The notes under the pieces were generated by a model. The model was not told the DNA's origin. It worked only from the letters and a program-made list of their open reading frames with translations, and searched no databases. Shown here in pieces: positions 38,100 to 52,231 of a stretch of 64,000 nt of DNA; within the stretch, counting starts at the first letter, position 1, and each line of letters begins with the position of its first letter. The DNA is taken from the NCBI GenBank assembly GCA_958298945.1, contig OY282608.1, forward strand, positions 80,090,806 to 80,154,805, given 5' to 3'. Source of the DNA: Atherix ibis (lineage: Eukaryota > Arthropoda > Insecta > Diptera > Athericidae). A program made the translations under genes and the position numbers.

Positions 38100-38430
38100 A
38101 CAAGCCAACAAACCAATACGCCAACAAACGAACAAACGAACACACCAACAAACCAACAAACCAACAAACCAACAAGCCAACAAGCCAACAAGCCAACAAA
38201 CCAACAAACCAACACGCGAACAAACCAACAAACCAACAAACCAACAAACCAACAAAACAACAAACCAATAAACTAACAAACAAACAAACCAGCAAACCAA
38301 CAAACCAACAAGCCAATAAGCCAACAAACCAATACGCCAACAAACAAACAAACGAACAAACCAACAAATCAACAAACCAGCAAGCCAACAAATTAACAAA
38401 CCGACAAACAAACAAACCAACAAACCAACA
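38100..38430 (+). repeat. CACGCG-bearing block, copy 1 of 3
   Basis: Landmark order is TACG (38117), GAACACACC, CACGCG (38213), CCAAAACAAC, CAATAAACTAACAAACAAAC, CCAGC, CAATAAGCC, CAATACGCC, then CCAGCAAGCC. The same order occurs near 42.4-42.7 kb and 45.1-45.4 kb. TACG-to-CACGCG spacing is 96 bp here and 88 bp in the other two copies, a one-octamer difference. CACGCG was found only in these three places. Confidence 0.85.
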
Positions 38431-38749
38431 AACCAACAAACCAACCAACCAACAAGCCAACAAGCCAACAAACCGACAAGCCAACAAACAAACAAACGAA
38501 CCAACCAATAAACCAACAAACCAACGAACGAACAAACCAACAAACCAACAAACCAACAAACCAACAAACCAACAAACCAACAAACCAACAAGATAACAAG
38601 CCAACAAACCAACAAGCCAACAAGCCAACAAACCAACAAACCAACAAGCCAACAAACCAACAAACCAACAAACCAACAAACCAACAAGCCAACAAACCAA
38701 CAAGCCAACAAGCCAACAAGCTAACAAACCAACAAACCAACAAACCAAC
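38431..38749. repeat. Array segment with CGAACGAAC-AAGATAAC slot
   Basis: Octamer repeat containing an AACCAACC patch near 38447, CGAACGAAC at 38525 and AAGATAAC at 38590 (spacing 65 bp, eight octamers plus one base), followed by clusters of AAGCCAAC. No gene is present. Confidence 0.78.
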
Positions 38750-40310
38750 AAATCAACCAACCAACAAGCCAACAAGCCAACAAACCGACAAGCCAATAAA
38801 CGAACAAACGAACAAACCAATAAACCAACAAACCAACAAACCAACAAGCCAACAAGCCAACAAGCCAACAAGCCAACAAGCCAACAAGCCAACAAACCAA
38901 CAAACCAACAAACCAACAAACCAACAAACCAACAAACCAACAAACCAACAAACCAACAAACCAACAAACCAACAAGCCAACAAGCCAACAAACATACAAA
39001 CCAACAAACGAACAAACCAACAAACCAACAAACCAACAAACCAACAAGCCAACAAACCAACAAACCAACAAGCCAACAAACCAAAAAACCACAAACCAAC
39101 AAACCAACAAACCCACAAACCAATAAACTTACAAACCAAAAAACCAACAAACGAATAAACCAACAAACCAACAAACCAACAAGCCAACAAACCAACAAGC
39201 CAACAAGCCAACAAGCCAACAAACCAACAAACCAACAAACCAACAAACCAACAAATCAACCAACCAACAAGCCAACAAGCCAACAAACCGACAAGCCAAC
39301 AAACGAACAAACGAACAAACCAACAAACCAACAAATCAACAAACCAACAAACCAACAAACCAACAAACCAACAAACCAACAAACCAACAAACCAACAAGC
39401 CAACAAGCCAACAAATATACAAACCAACAAACGAACAAACCAACAAACCAACAAACCAACAAACCAACAAACTAACAAACCAACAAGCCAACAAGCCAAC
39501 AAACCAACAAACCAACAAACTAACAAACCAAAAACCAACAAACCAACAAACCAACAAACCAACAAACCAACAAGCCAACAAGCCAACAAACATACAAACC
39601 AACAAACGAAAAAACCAACAAACCAACAAACCAACAAACCAACAAGCCAACAAGCCAACAAGCCAACAAGCCAACAAACGAATAAACCAACAAACCAACA
39701 AACCAACCAACCAACAAGCCAACAAGCCAACAAACCGACAAGCCAACAAACGAACAAACGACAAACCAATAAACCAACAAACCAACAAACCAATTAACCA
39801 ACAAGACAACAAGCCAACAAGCCAACAAGCCAACAAGCAAACAAACCAACAAACCAACAAACCAACAAACCAACAAACCAACAAACCAACAAACCAACAA
39901 ACCAATAAACCAACAAACCAACAACCCAACAAGCCAACAAGCCAACAAACCAACAAACCAACAAACCAACAAACCAACAAACCTACAAACCAACAAGCCA
40001 ACAAACCAACAAACCAACAAACCAACAAACCCACAAACCCACAAACCAACAAACCAACAAACCAACAAAGCAACAAAGCAACAAACCAACAAGCTAACAA
40101 ACCAACAAACCAACAAACCAATAAACCAACAAGCCAACAAGCCAACAAGCCAACAAACCAACAAACCAACAAACGAACAAACCAACAAACCAACAAACCA
40201 ACAAACCAACAAGCCAACAAACCAAAAAACCAACAAACCAACAAATCAATAAACCAACAAACCAACAAACCAACATACCAACAAACAACAAACGAACAAA
40301 CCAACAAACC
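38750..40310 (+). repeat. 7-kb-offset duplication, copy 1
   Basis: Landmarks in order: CAATAAACG near 38796, a 7-bp junction near 39085, CTTAC then CCAAAAAACC and ACGAATAAACC near 39130-39155, AACGACAAACC (a short unit) near 39757, CAATTAACC near 39791, CAAATCAATAAACC near 40243 and CAAACAACAAACG near 40281. They recur 6964-6980 bp downstream, with the offset drifting only in 8-bp steps. Confidence 0.82.
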
Positions 40311-42389
40311 AACAAATCAATAAACCAACAAACCAACAAACCAACAAACCAACAAACCCACAAACCAACAAACCAACAAAGCAACGAACCAACAAACCAA
40401 CAAGCTAACAAACCAACAAACCAACAAACCAACAAACCAACAAGCCAACAAGCCAACAAGCCAACAAACCAACAAACCAACAAACGAACAAACCAACAAA
40501 CCAACAAACCAACAAACAAACAAGCCAACAAACCAAAAAACCAACAAACCAACAAACCAACAAACCAACAAACCAACAAACCAACAAACCAACAAACAAA
40601 TAAACCAACAAACCCACAAACCAATAAACTAACAAACCAACAAACATACATACCAACAAACCAACAAACCAACAAACCAACAAACCAACAAACCAACAAA
40701 CCAACAAACCAACAAGCCAACAAGCCAATAAGCCAACAAGCCAACCAGCCAACAAGCCAACAAACGAACAAACCAATAAACCAACAAACCAACGAACGAA
40801 AAAAACCAACAAACCAACAAACCAACAAACCAACAAACCAACAAACCAACAAACCAACAAACCAACAAACCAACAAACCAACAAACCAACAAACCAACAA
40901 ACCAACAAACCAACAACATAACAAGCCAACAAACCAACAAACCAACAAGCCAACAAACCAACAAACCAACAAGCCAACAAACCAACAAACCAACAAACCA
41001 ACAAACCAACAAGCCAACAAACCAACAAGCCAACAAGCCAACAAGCCAACAAACCAACAAACCAACAAACCAACAAATCAACCAACCAACAAGCCAACAA
41101 GCCAACAAACCGACAAGCCAACAAACGAACAAACGAACAAACCAATAAACCAACAAACCAACAAACCAACAAACCAACAAACCAACAAGCCAACAATCCA
41201 ACAAGCCAACAAGCCAACAAGCCAACAAGCCAACAAACCAATAAACCAACAAACCAACAAACCAACAAACCAACAAACCAACAAACCAACAAACCAACAA
41301 ACCAACAAGCCAACAAGCCAACAAACATATAAACCAACAAACGAACAAACCAACAAACCAACAAACCAACAAACCAACAAACCAACAAGCCAACAAACCA
41401 ACAAACCAACAAGCCAACAAACCAAAAAACCACAAACCAACAAACCAACAAACCCACAAACCAACAAGCCAACAAACCAACAAGCCAACAAACCAACAAA
41501 CCAACAAACCAACAAACCAACAAACAAATAAACCAACAAACCCACAAACAAATAAACTAACAAACAAACAAACCAACATACCAACAAACCAACAAACCAA
41601 CAAGCCAACAAACCAACAAACCAACAAACCAACAAACCAACAAAACAACAAACCAACAAGCCAACAAGCCAACAAACCAACAAACCAACAAGCCAACAAA
41701 TCAACAAACCGACAAACCAACAAACCAACAAACCAACAAACCAACAAACCAACAAACCAACCAACCAACAAGCCAACAAGCCAACAAACCGACAAGCCAA
41801 CAAACGAACAAACGAACAAGCCAATAAACCAACAAACCAACAAACGAACAAACCAACAAACCAACAAACCAACAAACCAACAAACCAACAAACCAACAAA
41901 CCAACAAACCAACAAACCAACAAACCAACAAACCAACAAGATAACAAGCCAACAAACCAACAAACCAACAAACCAACAAGCCAACAAACCAACAAACCAA
42001 CAAGCCAACAAACCAACAAACCAACAAACCAACAAACCAACAAGCCAACAAACCAACAAGCCAACAAGCCAACAAGCCAACAAACCAACAAACGAATAAA
42101 CCAACAAACCAACAAACCAACCAACCAACAAGCCAACAAGCCAACAAACCGACAAGCCAACAAACGAACAAACGAACAAACCAATAAACCAACAAACCAA
42201 CAAACCAACAAACCAACAAGCCAACAAGCCAACAAGCCAACAAGCCAACAAGCCAACAAACCAACAAACCAACAAACCAACAAACCAACAAACCAACAAA
42301 CCAACAAACCAACAAGCCAACAAACCAACAAACCAACAAACCAACAAACCAACAAACGAACAAACCAACAAACCAACAAACCAACAAAC
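40311..42389. repeat. Array segment with A7 landmark copy 1
   Basis: Octamer repeat with CATACATACC near 40646, CGAACG followed by seven A and CC at 40793, AACATAAC near 40915, a 7-bp junction near 41425, AACCAACC patches near 41083, 41757 and 42117, AAGATAAC near 41939 and CATATAAACC near 41326. The seven-A landmark recurs near 43264 and 47789. Confidence 0.8.
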
Positions 42390-42705
42390 CAACAAGCCAA
42401 CAAACCAATACGCCAACAAACGAACAAACGAACACACCAACAAACCAACAAACCAACAAGCCAACAAGCCAACAAGCCAACAAACCAACAAACCAACACG
42501 CGAACAAACCAACAAACCAACAAACCAACAAACCAACAAAACAACAAACCAATAAACTAACAAACAAACAAACCAGCAAACCAACAAACCAACAAGCCAA
42601 TAAGCCAACAAACCAATACGCCAACAAACAAACAAACGAACAAACCAACAAACCAACAAACCAGCAAGCCAACAAACCAACAAACCGACAAACAAACAAA
42701 CCAAC
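42390..42705 (+). repeat. CACGCG-bearing block, copy 2 of 3
   Basis: TACG is at 42409 and CACGCG at 42497. The whole block matches the copy at 45.1 kb with a 2688-bp offset (336 octamers), and the copy at 38.1 kb with an offset of 4284-4292 bp. Confidence 0.85.
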
Positions 42706-45075
42706 AAACAAACAAACCAACAAACCAACAAACCAACCAACCAACAAGCCAACAAGCCAACAAACCGACAAGCCAACAAACGAACAAACGAACAAACCAA
42801 TAAACCAACAAACCAACGAACGAACAAACCAACAAACCAACAAACCAACAAACCAACAAACCAACAAACCAACAAACCAACAAACCAACAAGCCAACAAG
42901 CCAACAAGCCAACAAACCAACAAACCAACAAACGAACAAACCAACAAACCAACAAACCAACAAACCAACAAACAAACAAGCCAACAAACCAAAAAACCAA
43001 CAAACCAACAAACCAACAAACAAACAAACCAACAAACCAACAAACCAACAAACAAATAAACCAACAAACCCACAAACCAATAAACTAACAAACCAACAAA
43101 CCAACATACCAACAAACCAACAAACCAACAAGCCAACAAACCAACAAACCAACAAACCAACAAACCAAAAACCAACAAGCCAACAAGCCAACAAGCCAAC
43201 AAGCCAACAAGCCAACCACCCAACAAGCCAACAAACGAACAAACCAATAAACCAACAAACCAACGAACGAAAAAAACCAACAAACCAACAAACCAACAAA
43301 CCAACAAACCAACAAACCAACAAACCAACAAACCAACAAACCAACAAACCAACAAACCAACAAACCAACAAACCAACAACATAACAAGCCAACAAACCAA
43401 CAAACCAACAAGCCAACAAACCAACAAACCAACAAGCCAACAAACCAACAAACCAACAAACCAACAAACCAACAAGCCAACAAACCAACAAACCAACAAG
43501 CCAACAAGCCAACAAGCCAACAAACCGACAAACCAACAAACCAACAAACCAACAAATCAACCAACCAACAAGCCAACAAGCCAACAAACCGACAAGCCAA
43601 CAAACGAACAAACGAACAAACCAATAAACCAACAAACCAACAAACCAACAAACCAACAAGCCAACAAGCCAACAAGCCAAGAAGCCAACAAGCCAACAAG
43701 CCAACAAACCAACAAACCAACAAACCAACAAACCAACAAACCAACAAACCAACAAACCAACAAACCAACAAGCCAACAAGCCAACAAACATATAAACCAA
43801 CAAACGAACAAACCAACAAACCAACAAACCAACAAACCAACAAACCAACAAGCCAACAAACCAACAAACCAACAAGCCAACAAACCAAAAAACCACAAAC
43901 CAACAAACCAACAAACCCACAAACCAACAAGCCAACAAACCAACAACCCAACAAACCAACAAACCAACAAACCAACAAACCAACAAACAAATAAACCAAC
44001 AAACCCACAAACCAATAAACTAACAAACAAACAAACCAACATACCAACAAACCAACAAACCAACAAGCCAACAAACCAACAAACCAACAAACCAACAAAC
44101 CAACAAACCAACAAACCAACAAGCCAGCAAGCCAACAAACCAACAAGCCAACAAATCAACAAACCGACAAACCAACAAACCAACAAACCAACAAACCAAC
44201 AAACCAACAAACCAACCAACCAACAAGCCAACAAGCCAACAAACCGACAAGCCAACAAACGAACAAACGAACAAGCCAATAAACCAACAAACCAACGAAC
44301 GAACAAACCAACAAACCAACAAACCAACAAACCAACAAACCAACAAACCAACAAACCAACAAACCAACAAACCAACAAACCAACAAACCAACAAACCAAC
44401 AAACCAACAAGATAACAAGCCAACAAACCAACAAACCAACAAGCCAACAAACCAACAAACCAACAAGCCAACAAACCAACAAACCAACAAACCAACAAAC
44501 CAACAAACCAACAAGCCAACAAACCAACAAGCCAACAAGCCAACAAACCAACAAACGAATAAACCAACAAACCAACAAACCAACCAACCAACAAACCAAC
44601 AAGCCAACAAACTGACAAGCCAACAAACGAACAAACGAACAAACCAATAAACCAACAAACCAACAAACCAACAAACCAACAAGCCAACAAGCCAACAAGC
44701 CAACAAGCCAACAAGCCAACAAACCAACAAACCAACAAACCAACAAACCAACAAACCAACAAACCAACAAACCAATAAACCAACAAACCAACAAGCCAAC
44801 AAGCCAACAAACCAACAAACCAACAAACCAACAAACCAACAAACCAACAAACCAACAAACCAACAAACCAGCAAACCAACAAGCCAACAAACCAACAAAC
44901 CAACAAACCAACAAACCAACAAACCAACAAACCAACAAAGCAACAAACCAACAAACCAACAAGCTAACAAACCAACAAACCAACAAACCAACAAACCAAC
45001 AAGCCAAAAAGGCCAACAAGCCAACACACCAACAAACCAACAAACGAACAAACCAACAAACCAACAAACCAACAA
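42706..45075. repeat. Array segment with A7 landmark copy 2
   Basis: Octamer repeat with AACCAACC patches near 42737, 43560, 44215 and 44580, CGAACG plus seven A at 43264, CCAACCACCC near 43213, AACATAAC near 43380, AAGAAGCC near 43680, a 7-bp junction near 43888, CGAACGAAC at 44296 with AAGATAAC at 44409, AACTGACAAGCC near 44610 (CpG-to-TpG form of ACCGAC) and an irregular AAGCCAAAAAGGCC near 45001. No gene is present. Confidence 0.8.
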
Positions 45076-45390
45076 ACCAACAAGCCAACAAACCAATACG
45101 CCAACAAACGAACAAACAAACACACCAACAAACCAACAAACCAACAAGCCAACAAGCCAACAAGCCAACAAACCAACAAACCAACACGCGAACAAACCAA
45201 CAAACCAACAAACCAACAAACCAACAAAACAACGAACCAATAAACTAACAAACAAACAAACCAGCAAACCAACAAACCAACAAGCCAATAAGCCAACAAA
45301 CCAATACGCCAACAAACAAACAAACGAACAAACCAACAAACCAACAAACCAGCAAGCCAACAAACCAACAAACCGACAAACAAACAAACC
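45076..45390 (+). repeat. CACGCG-bearing block, copy 3 of 3
   Basis: TACG is at 45097 and CACGCG at 45185. It differs from copy 2 by AACAAACAAACAC where copies 1 and 2 have AACAAACGAACAC, and by CCAAAACAACGAACC near 45226 where copies 1 and 2 have CCAAAACAACAAACC. Confidence 0.85.
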
Positions 45391-47300
45391 AACAAACCAA
45401 CAAACCAACAAACCAACCAACCAACAAGCCAACAAGCCAACAAACCGACAAGCCAACAAACGAACAAACGAACAAACCAATAAACCAACAAACCAACGAA
45501 CGAACAAACCAACAAACCAACAAACCAACAAACCAACAAACCAACAAACCAACAAACCAACAAGATAACAAGCCAACAAACCAACAAACCAACAAGCCAA
45601 CAAACCAACAAACCAACAAGCCAACAAACCAACAAACCAACAAACCAACAAACCAACAAGCCAACAAACCAACAAGCCAACAAGCCAACAAGCTAATAAA
45701 CCAACAAACCAACAAACCAACAAACCAACAAATCAACCAACCAACAAGCCAACAAGCCAACAAACCGACAACCCAATAAACGAACAAACGAACAAACTAA
45801 TAAACCAACAAACCAACAAACCAACAAGCCAACAAGCCAACAAGCCAACAAGCCAACAAGCCAACAAGCCAACAAACCAACAAACCAACAAACCAACAAA
45901 CCAACAAACCAACAAACCAACAAACCAACAAACCAACAAACCAACAAACCAACAAGCCAACAAACATACAAACCAACAAACGAACAAACCAACAAACCAA
46001 CAAACTAACAAACCAACAAGCCAACAAACCAACAAACCAACAAGCCAACAAACCAAAAAACCACAAACCAACAAACCAACAAACCCACAAACCAATAAAC
46101 TTACAAACCAAAAAACCAACAAACGAATAAACCAACAAACCAACAAACCAACAAGCCAACAAACCAACAAGCCAACAAGCCAACAAGCCAACAAACCAAC
46201 AAACCAACAAACCAACAAACCAACAAACCAACAAATCAACCAACCAACAAGCCAACAAGCCAACAAACCGACAAGCCAACAAACGAACAAACGAACAAAC
46301 CAACAAACCAACAAATCAACAAACCAACAAACCAACAAACCAACAAACCAACAAACCAACAAACCAACAAGCCAACAAGCCAACAAACATACAAACCAAC
46401 AAACGAACAAACCAACAAACCAACAAACCAACAAACCAACAAACCAACAAACCAACAAGCCAACAAGCCAACAAACCAACAAACCAACAAACTAACAAAC
46501 CAAAAACCAACAAACCAACAAACCAACAAACCAACAAACCAACAAACCAACAAGCCAACGAGCCAACAAACATACAAACCAACAAACGAAAAAACCAACA
46601 AACCAACAAACCAACAAACCAACAAGCCAACAAGCCAACAAGCCAACAAACCAACAAACGAATAAACCAACAAACCAACAAACCAACCAACCAACAAGCC
46701 AACAAGCCAACAAACCGACAAGCCAACAAACGAACAAACGACAAACCAATAAACCAACAAACCAACAAACCAATTAACCAACAAGCCAACAAGCCAACAA
46801 GCCAACAAGCCAACAAGCCAACAAACCAACAAACCAACAAACCAACAAACCAACAAACCAACAAACCAATAAGCCAACAAACCAACAACCCAACAAGCCA
46901 ACAAGCCAACAAACCAACAAACCAACAAACCAACAAACCAACAAACCAACAAACCAACAAACCAACAAACCAACAAGCCAACAAACCAACAAACCAACAA
47001 ACCAACAAACCAACAAACCAACAAACCAACAAACCAACAAAGCAACAAACCAACAAACCAACAAACCAACAAACCAACAAACCAACAAACCAACAAGGCA
47101 ACAAGCCAACAAGCCAACAAACCAACAAACCAACAAACGAACAAACCAACAAACCAACAAACCAACAAACCAACAAGCCAACAAACCAAAAAACCAACAA
47201 ACCAACAAATCAATAAACCAACAAACCAACAAACCAACATACCAACAAACAACAAACGAACAAACCAACAAACCAACAAATCAATAAACAAACAAACCAA
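45391..47300 (+). repeat. 7-kb-offset duplication, copy 2
   Basis: Landmarks matching copy 1: a 7-bp junction near 46056, CTTAC then CCAAAAAACC and ACGAATAAACC near 46100-46130, AACGACAAACC near 46738, CAATTAACC near 46772, CAAATCAATAAACC near 47207 and CAAACAACAAACG near 47245. Private changes include AAGCCAACGAGCC near 46552 and CAAGGCAAC near 47094. The left part (45.4-45.7 kb, with CGAACGAAC at 45497 and AAGATAAC at 45562) also parallels 38.4-38.7 kb. Confidence 0.82.
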
Positions 47301-49680
47301 CAAACCAACAAACCAACAAACCAACAAACCAACAAACCAACAAAGCAACAAACCAACAAACCAACAAGCTAACAAACCAACAAACCAACAAACCAACAAA
47401 CCAACAAGCCAACAAGCCAACAAGCCAACAAACCAACAAACCAACAAACCAACAAACGAACAAACCAACAAACCAACAAACCAACAAACAAACAAGCCAA
47501 CAAACCAAAAAACCAACAAACCAACAAACCAACAAACCAACAAACCAACAAACCAACAAACCAACAAACCAACAAACCAACAAACAAATAAACCAACAAA
47601 CCCACAAACCAATAAACTAACAAACCAACAAACCAACATACCAACAAACCAACAAACCAACAAGCCAACAAACCAACAAACCAACAAACCAACAAACCAA
47701 CAAGCCAACAAGCCAACAAGCCAACAAGCCAACAAGCCAACCAGCCAACAAGCCAACAAACGAACAAACCAATAAACCAACAAACCAACGAACGAAAAAA
47801 ACCAACAAACCAACAAACCAACAAACCAACAAACCAACAAACCAACAAACCAACAAACCAACAAACCAACAAACCAACAAACCAACAAACCAACAAACCA
47901 ACAAGCCAACAAACCAACAAACTAACAAGCCAACAAACCAACAAACCAACAAACCAACAAACCAACAAGCCAACAAACCAACAAGCCAACAAGCCAACAA
48001 GCCAACAAACCAACAAACCAACAAACCAACAAACCAACAAATCAACCAACCAACAAGCCAACAAGCCAACAAACCGACAAGCCAACAAACGAACAAACGA
48101 ACAAACCAATAAACCAACAAACCAACAAACCAACAAACCAACAAGCCAACAAGCCAACAAGCCAACAAGCCAACAAGCCAACAAGCCAACAAGCCAACAA
48201 ACCAACAAACCAACAAACCAACAAACCAACAAACCAACAAACCAACAAACCAACAAACCAACAAGCCAACAAGCCAACAAACATACAAACCAACAAACGA
48301 ACAAACCAACAAACCAACAAACCAACAAACCAACAAGCCTACAAACCAACAAACCAACAAGCCAACAAACCAAAAAACCACAAACCAACAAACCAACAAA
48401 CCCACAAACCAATAAACTTACAAACCAAAAAACCAACATACCAACAAACCAACAAACCAACAAGCCAACAAACCAACAAACCAACAAACCAACAAACAAA
48501 TAAACCAACAAACCCACAAACCAATAAACTAACAAACAAACAAACCAACATACCAACAAACCAACAAACCAACAAGCCAACAAACCAACAAACCAACAAA
48601 CCAACAAACCAACAAACCAACAAACCAACAAGCCAACAAGCCAACAAACCAACAAGCCAACAAATCAACAAACCGACAAACCAACAAACCAACAAACCAA
48701 CAAACCAACAAACCAACCAACCAACAAGCCAACAAGCCAACAAACCGACAAGCCAACAAACGAACAAGCCAATAAACCAACAAACCAACGAACGAACAAA
48801 CCAACAAACCAACAAACCAACAAACCAACAAACCAACAAACCAACAAACCAACAAACCAACAAACCAACAAACCAACAAACCAACAAACCAACAAACCAA
48901 CAAACCAACAAACCAACAAACCAACAAACCAACAAGATAACAAGCCAACAAACCAACAAACCAACAAGCCAACAAACCAACAAACCAACAAGCCAACAAA
49001 CCAACAAACCAACAAACCAACAAACCAACAAACCAACAAGCCAACAAACCAACAAGCCAACAAGCCAACAAGCCAACAAACCAACAAACGAATAAACCAA
49101 CAAACCAACAAACCAACCAACCAACAAGCAAACAAGCCAACAAACCGACAAGCCAACAAACGAACAAACGAACAAACCAATAAACCAACAAACCAACAAA
49201 CCAACAAACCAACAAACCAACAAGCCAACAAGCCAACAAGCCAACAAGCCAACAAGCCAACAAGCCAACAAACCAACAAACCAACAAACCAACAAACCAA
49301 CAAACCAACAAACCAAAAAACCAATAAACCAACAAACCAACAAGCCAACAAGCCAACAAACCAACAAACCAACAAACCAACAAACCAACAAACCAACAAA
49401 CCAACAAACCAACAAACCAACAAACCAACAAGCCAACAAACCAACAAACCAACAAACCAACAAACCAACAAACCAACAAACCAACAAAGCAACAAACCAA
49501 CAAACCCACAAGCTAACAAACCAACAAACCAACAAACCAACAAACCAACAAACCAACAAGCCAACAAGCCAACAAGCCAACACACCAACAAACCAACAAA
49601 CGAACAAACCAACAAACCAACAAACCAACAAACCAACAAGCCAACAAACCAAAAAACCAACAAACCAACAAACCAACAAA
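47301..49680. repeat. Array segment with A7 landmark copy 3
   Basis: Octamer repeat with CGAACG plus seven A at 47789, AACCAACC patches near 48043, 48715 and 49118, seven consecutive AAGCCAAC units near 48143-48198, a 7-bp junction near 48373, CGAACGAAC at 48789 with AAGATAAC at 48934, AAGCAAACAAGCC near 49128, CAACACACC near 49579 and ACCCACAAGC near 49504. It leads directly into the first 81-bp segment. Confidence 0.8.
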
Positions 49681-49761
49681 TCAATAAAGCAACAAACCAA
49701 CAAACCAACATACCAACAAACAACAAACGAACAAAACAACAAACCAACAAATAAATAAGCC
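49681..49761 (+). repeat. 81-bp composite segment, copy 1 of 6
   Basis: The segment begins TCAATAAAGCAAC, passes CAACATACC, contains a 7-bp unit in CAAACAACAAACG, then CAAAACAAC, and ends CAAATAAATAAGCC. All six copies in the window are 81 bp long and identical base for base by my reading. A related but not identical start (TCAATAAACC with the same CAAACAACAAACG) is at 40246 and 47210. Confidence 0.95.
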
Positions 49762-52150
49762 AACAAACCAACAAACCAACAAACCAACAAACCAACAAAC
49801 CAACAAACCAACAAAGCAACAAACCAACAAACCAACAAGCTAACAAACCAACAAACCAACAAACCAACAAACCAACAAGCCAACAAGCCAACAAGCCAAC
49901 AACCCAACAAGCCAACAAGCCAACAAACCAACAAACCAACAAACCAACAAACCAACAAACCAACAAACCAACAAACCAACAAACCAACAAGCCAACAAAC
50001 CAACAAACCAACAAACCAACAAACCAACAAACCAACAAACCAACAAACCAACAAAGCAACAAACCAACAAACCAACAAACCAACAAACCAACAAACCAAC
50101 AAGGCAACAAGCCAACAAGCCAACAAACCAACAAACCAACAAACGAACAAACCAACAAACCAACAAACCAACAAACCAACAAGCCAACAAACCAAAAAAC
50201 CAACAAACCAACAAATCAATAAACCAACAAACCAACAAACCAACATACCAACAAGCCAACAACCCAACAAGCCAACAAGCCAACAAACCAACAAACCAAC
50301 AAACAAATAAACCAACAAACCCACAAACCAATAAACTAACAAACAAACAAACCAACATACCAACAAACCAACAAACCAACAAGCCAACAAACCAACAAAC
50401 CAACAAACCAACAAACCAACAAACCAACAAACCAACAAGCCAACAAGCCAACAAACCAACAAGCCAACAAATCAACAAACCGACAAACCAACAAACCAAC
50501 AAACCAACAAACCAACAAACCAACCAACCAACAAGCCAACAAGCCAACAAACCGACAAGCCAACAAACGAACAAACGAACAAACCAATAAACCAACAAAC
50601 CAACAAACCAACAAACCAACAAGCCAACAAGCCAACAAGCCAACAAGCCAACAAGCCAACAAGCCAACAAGCCAACAAACCAACAAACCAACAAACCAAC
50701 AAACCAACAAACCAACAAACCAACAAACCAACAAACCAACAAGCCAACAAGCCAACAAACATACAAACCAACAAACGAACAAACCAACAAACCAACAAAC
50801 CAACAAACCAACAAGCCAACAAACCAACAAACCAACAAGCCAACAAACCAAAAAACCACAAACCAACAAACCAACAAACCCACAAACCAATAAACTTACA
50901 AACCAAAAAACCAACATACCAACAAACCAACAAACCAACAAGCCAACAAACCAACAAACCAACAAACCAACAAACAAATAAACCAACAAACCCACAAACC
51001 AATAAACTAACAAACAAACAAACCAACATACCAACAAACCAACAAACCAACAAGCCAACAAACCAACAAACCAACAAACCAACAAACCAACAAACCAACA
51101 AACCAACAAGCCAACAAGCCAACAAACCAACAAACCAACCAACCAACAAGCCAACAAGCCAACAAACCGACAAGCCAACAAACGAACAAGCCAATAAACC
51201 AACAAACCAACGAACGAACAAACCAACAAACCAACAAACCAACAAACCAACAAACCAACAAACCAACAAACCAACAAACCAACAAACCAACAAACCAACA
51301 AACCAACAAACCAACAAACCAACAAACCAACAAACCAACAAACCAACAAACCAACAAACCAACAAACCAACAAACCAACAAACCAACAAACCAACAAACC
51401 AACAAACCAACAAGATAACAAGCCAACAAACCAACAAACCAACAAGCCAACAAACCAACAAACCAACAAACCAACAAGCCAACAAACCAACAAACCAACA
51501 AACCAACAAACCAACAAACCAACAAGCCAACAAACCAACAAGCCAACAAGCCAACAAGCCAACAAACCAACAAACGAATAAACCAACAAACCAACAAACC
51601 AACCAACCAACAAGCAAACAAGCCAACAAACCGACAAGCCAACAAACGAACAAACGAACAAACCAATAAACCAACAAACCAACAAACCAACAAACCAACA
51701 AACCAACAAGCCAACAAGCCAACAAGCCAACAAGCCAACAAGCCAACAAGCCAACAAACCAACAAACCAACAAACCAACAAACCAACAAACCAACAAACC
51801 AAAAAACCAATAAACCAACAAACCAACAAGCCAACAAGCCAACAAACCAACAAACCAACAAACCAACAAACCAACAAACCAACAAACCAACAAACCAACA
51901 AATCAACAAACCAACAAGCCAACAAACCAACAAACCAACAAACCAACAAACCAACAAACCAACAAAGCAACAAACCAACAAACCCACAAGCTAACAAACC
52001 AACAAACCAACAAACCAACAAACCAACAAGCCAACAAGCCAACAAGCCAACACACCAACAAACCAACAAACGAACAAACCAACAAACCAACAAACCAACA
52101 AACCAACAAGCCAACAAACCAAAAAACCAACAAACCAACAAACCAACAAA
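49762..52150. repeat. Array unit between 81-bp copies 1 and 2
   Basis: Landmarks: CAAGGCAAC near 50100, AACCCAAC near 49899 and 50260, AACCAACC patches near 50522, 51138 and 51600, seven consecutive AAGCCAAC near 50631-50686, a 7-bp junction near 50853, CGAACGAAC at 51211 and AAGATAAC at 51412. The interval between them holds about 24 unbroken AAACCAAC units, the longest pure tract I noticed in the window. AAGCAAACAAGCC is near 51612. Confidence 0.82.
51211..51417 (+). repeat. Variable pure tract between CGAACGAAC and AAGATAAC
   Basis: This is the longest instance of a slot that recurs many times: CGAACGAAC, then unbroken AAACCAAC units, then AAGATAAC. The start-to-start distance is 201 bp here. 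Others measured are 49 (20707), 121 (25888), 97 (26863), 137 (29629), 65 (38525), 113 (44296), 65 (45497), 145 (48789), 89 (53673), 121 (54777), 121 (55936), 105 (58318), 113 (58798) and 129 (59398). All equal 1 modulo 8, so the slot varies only by whole octamers. Confidence 0.9.
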
Positions 52151-52231
52151 TCAATAAAGCAACAAACCAACAAACCAACATACCAACAAACAACAAACGA
52201 ACAAAACAACAAACCAACAAATAAATAAGCC
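52151..52231 (+). repeat. 81-bp composite segment, copy 2 of 6
   Basis: Identical to copy 1. It lies 2470 bp after copy 1 and 3470 bp before copy 3; both distances are 6 modulo 8, as expected if each interval contains two net 7-bp units. Confidence 0.95.
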
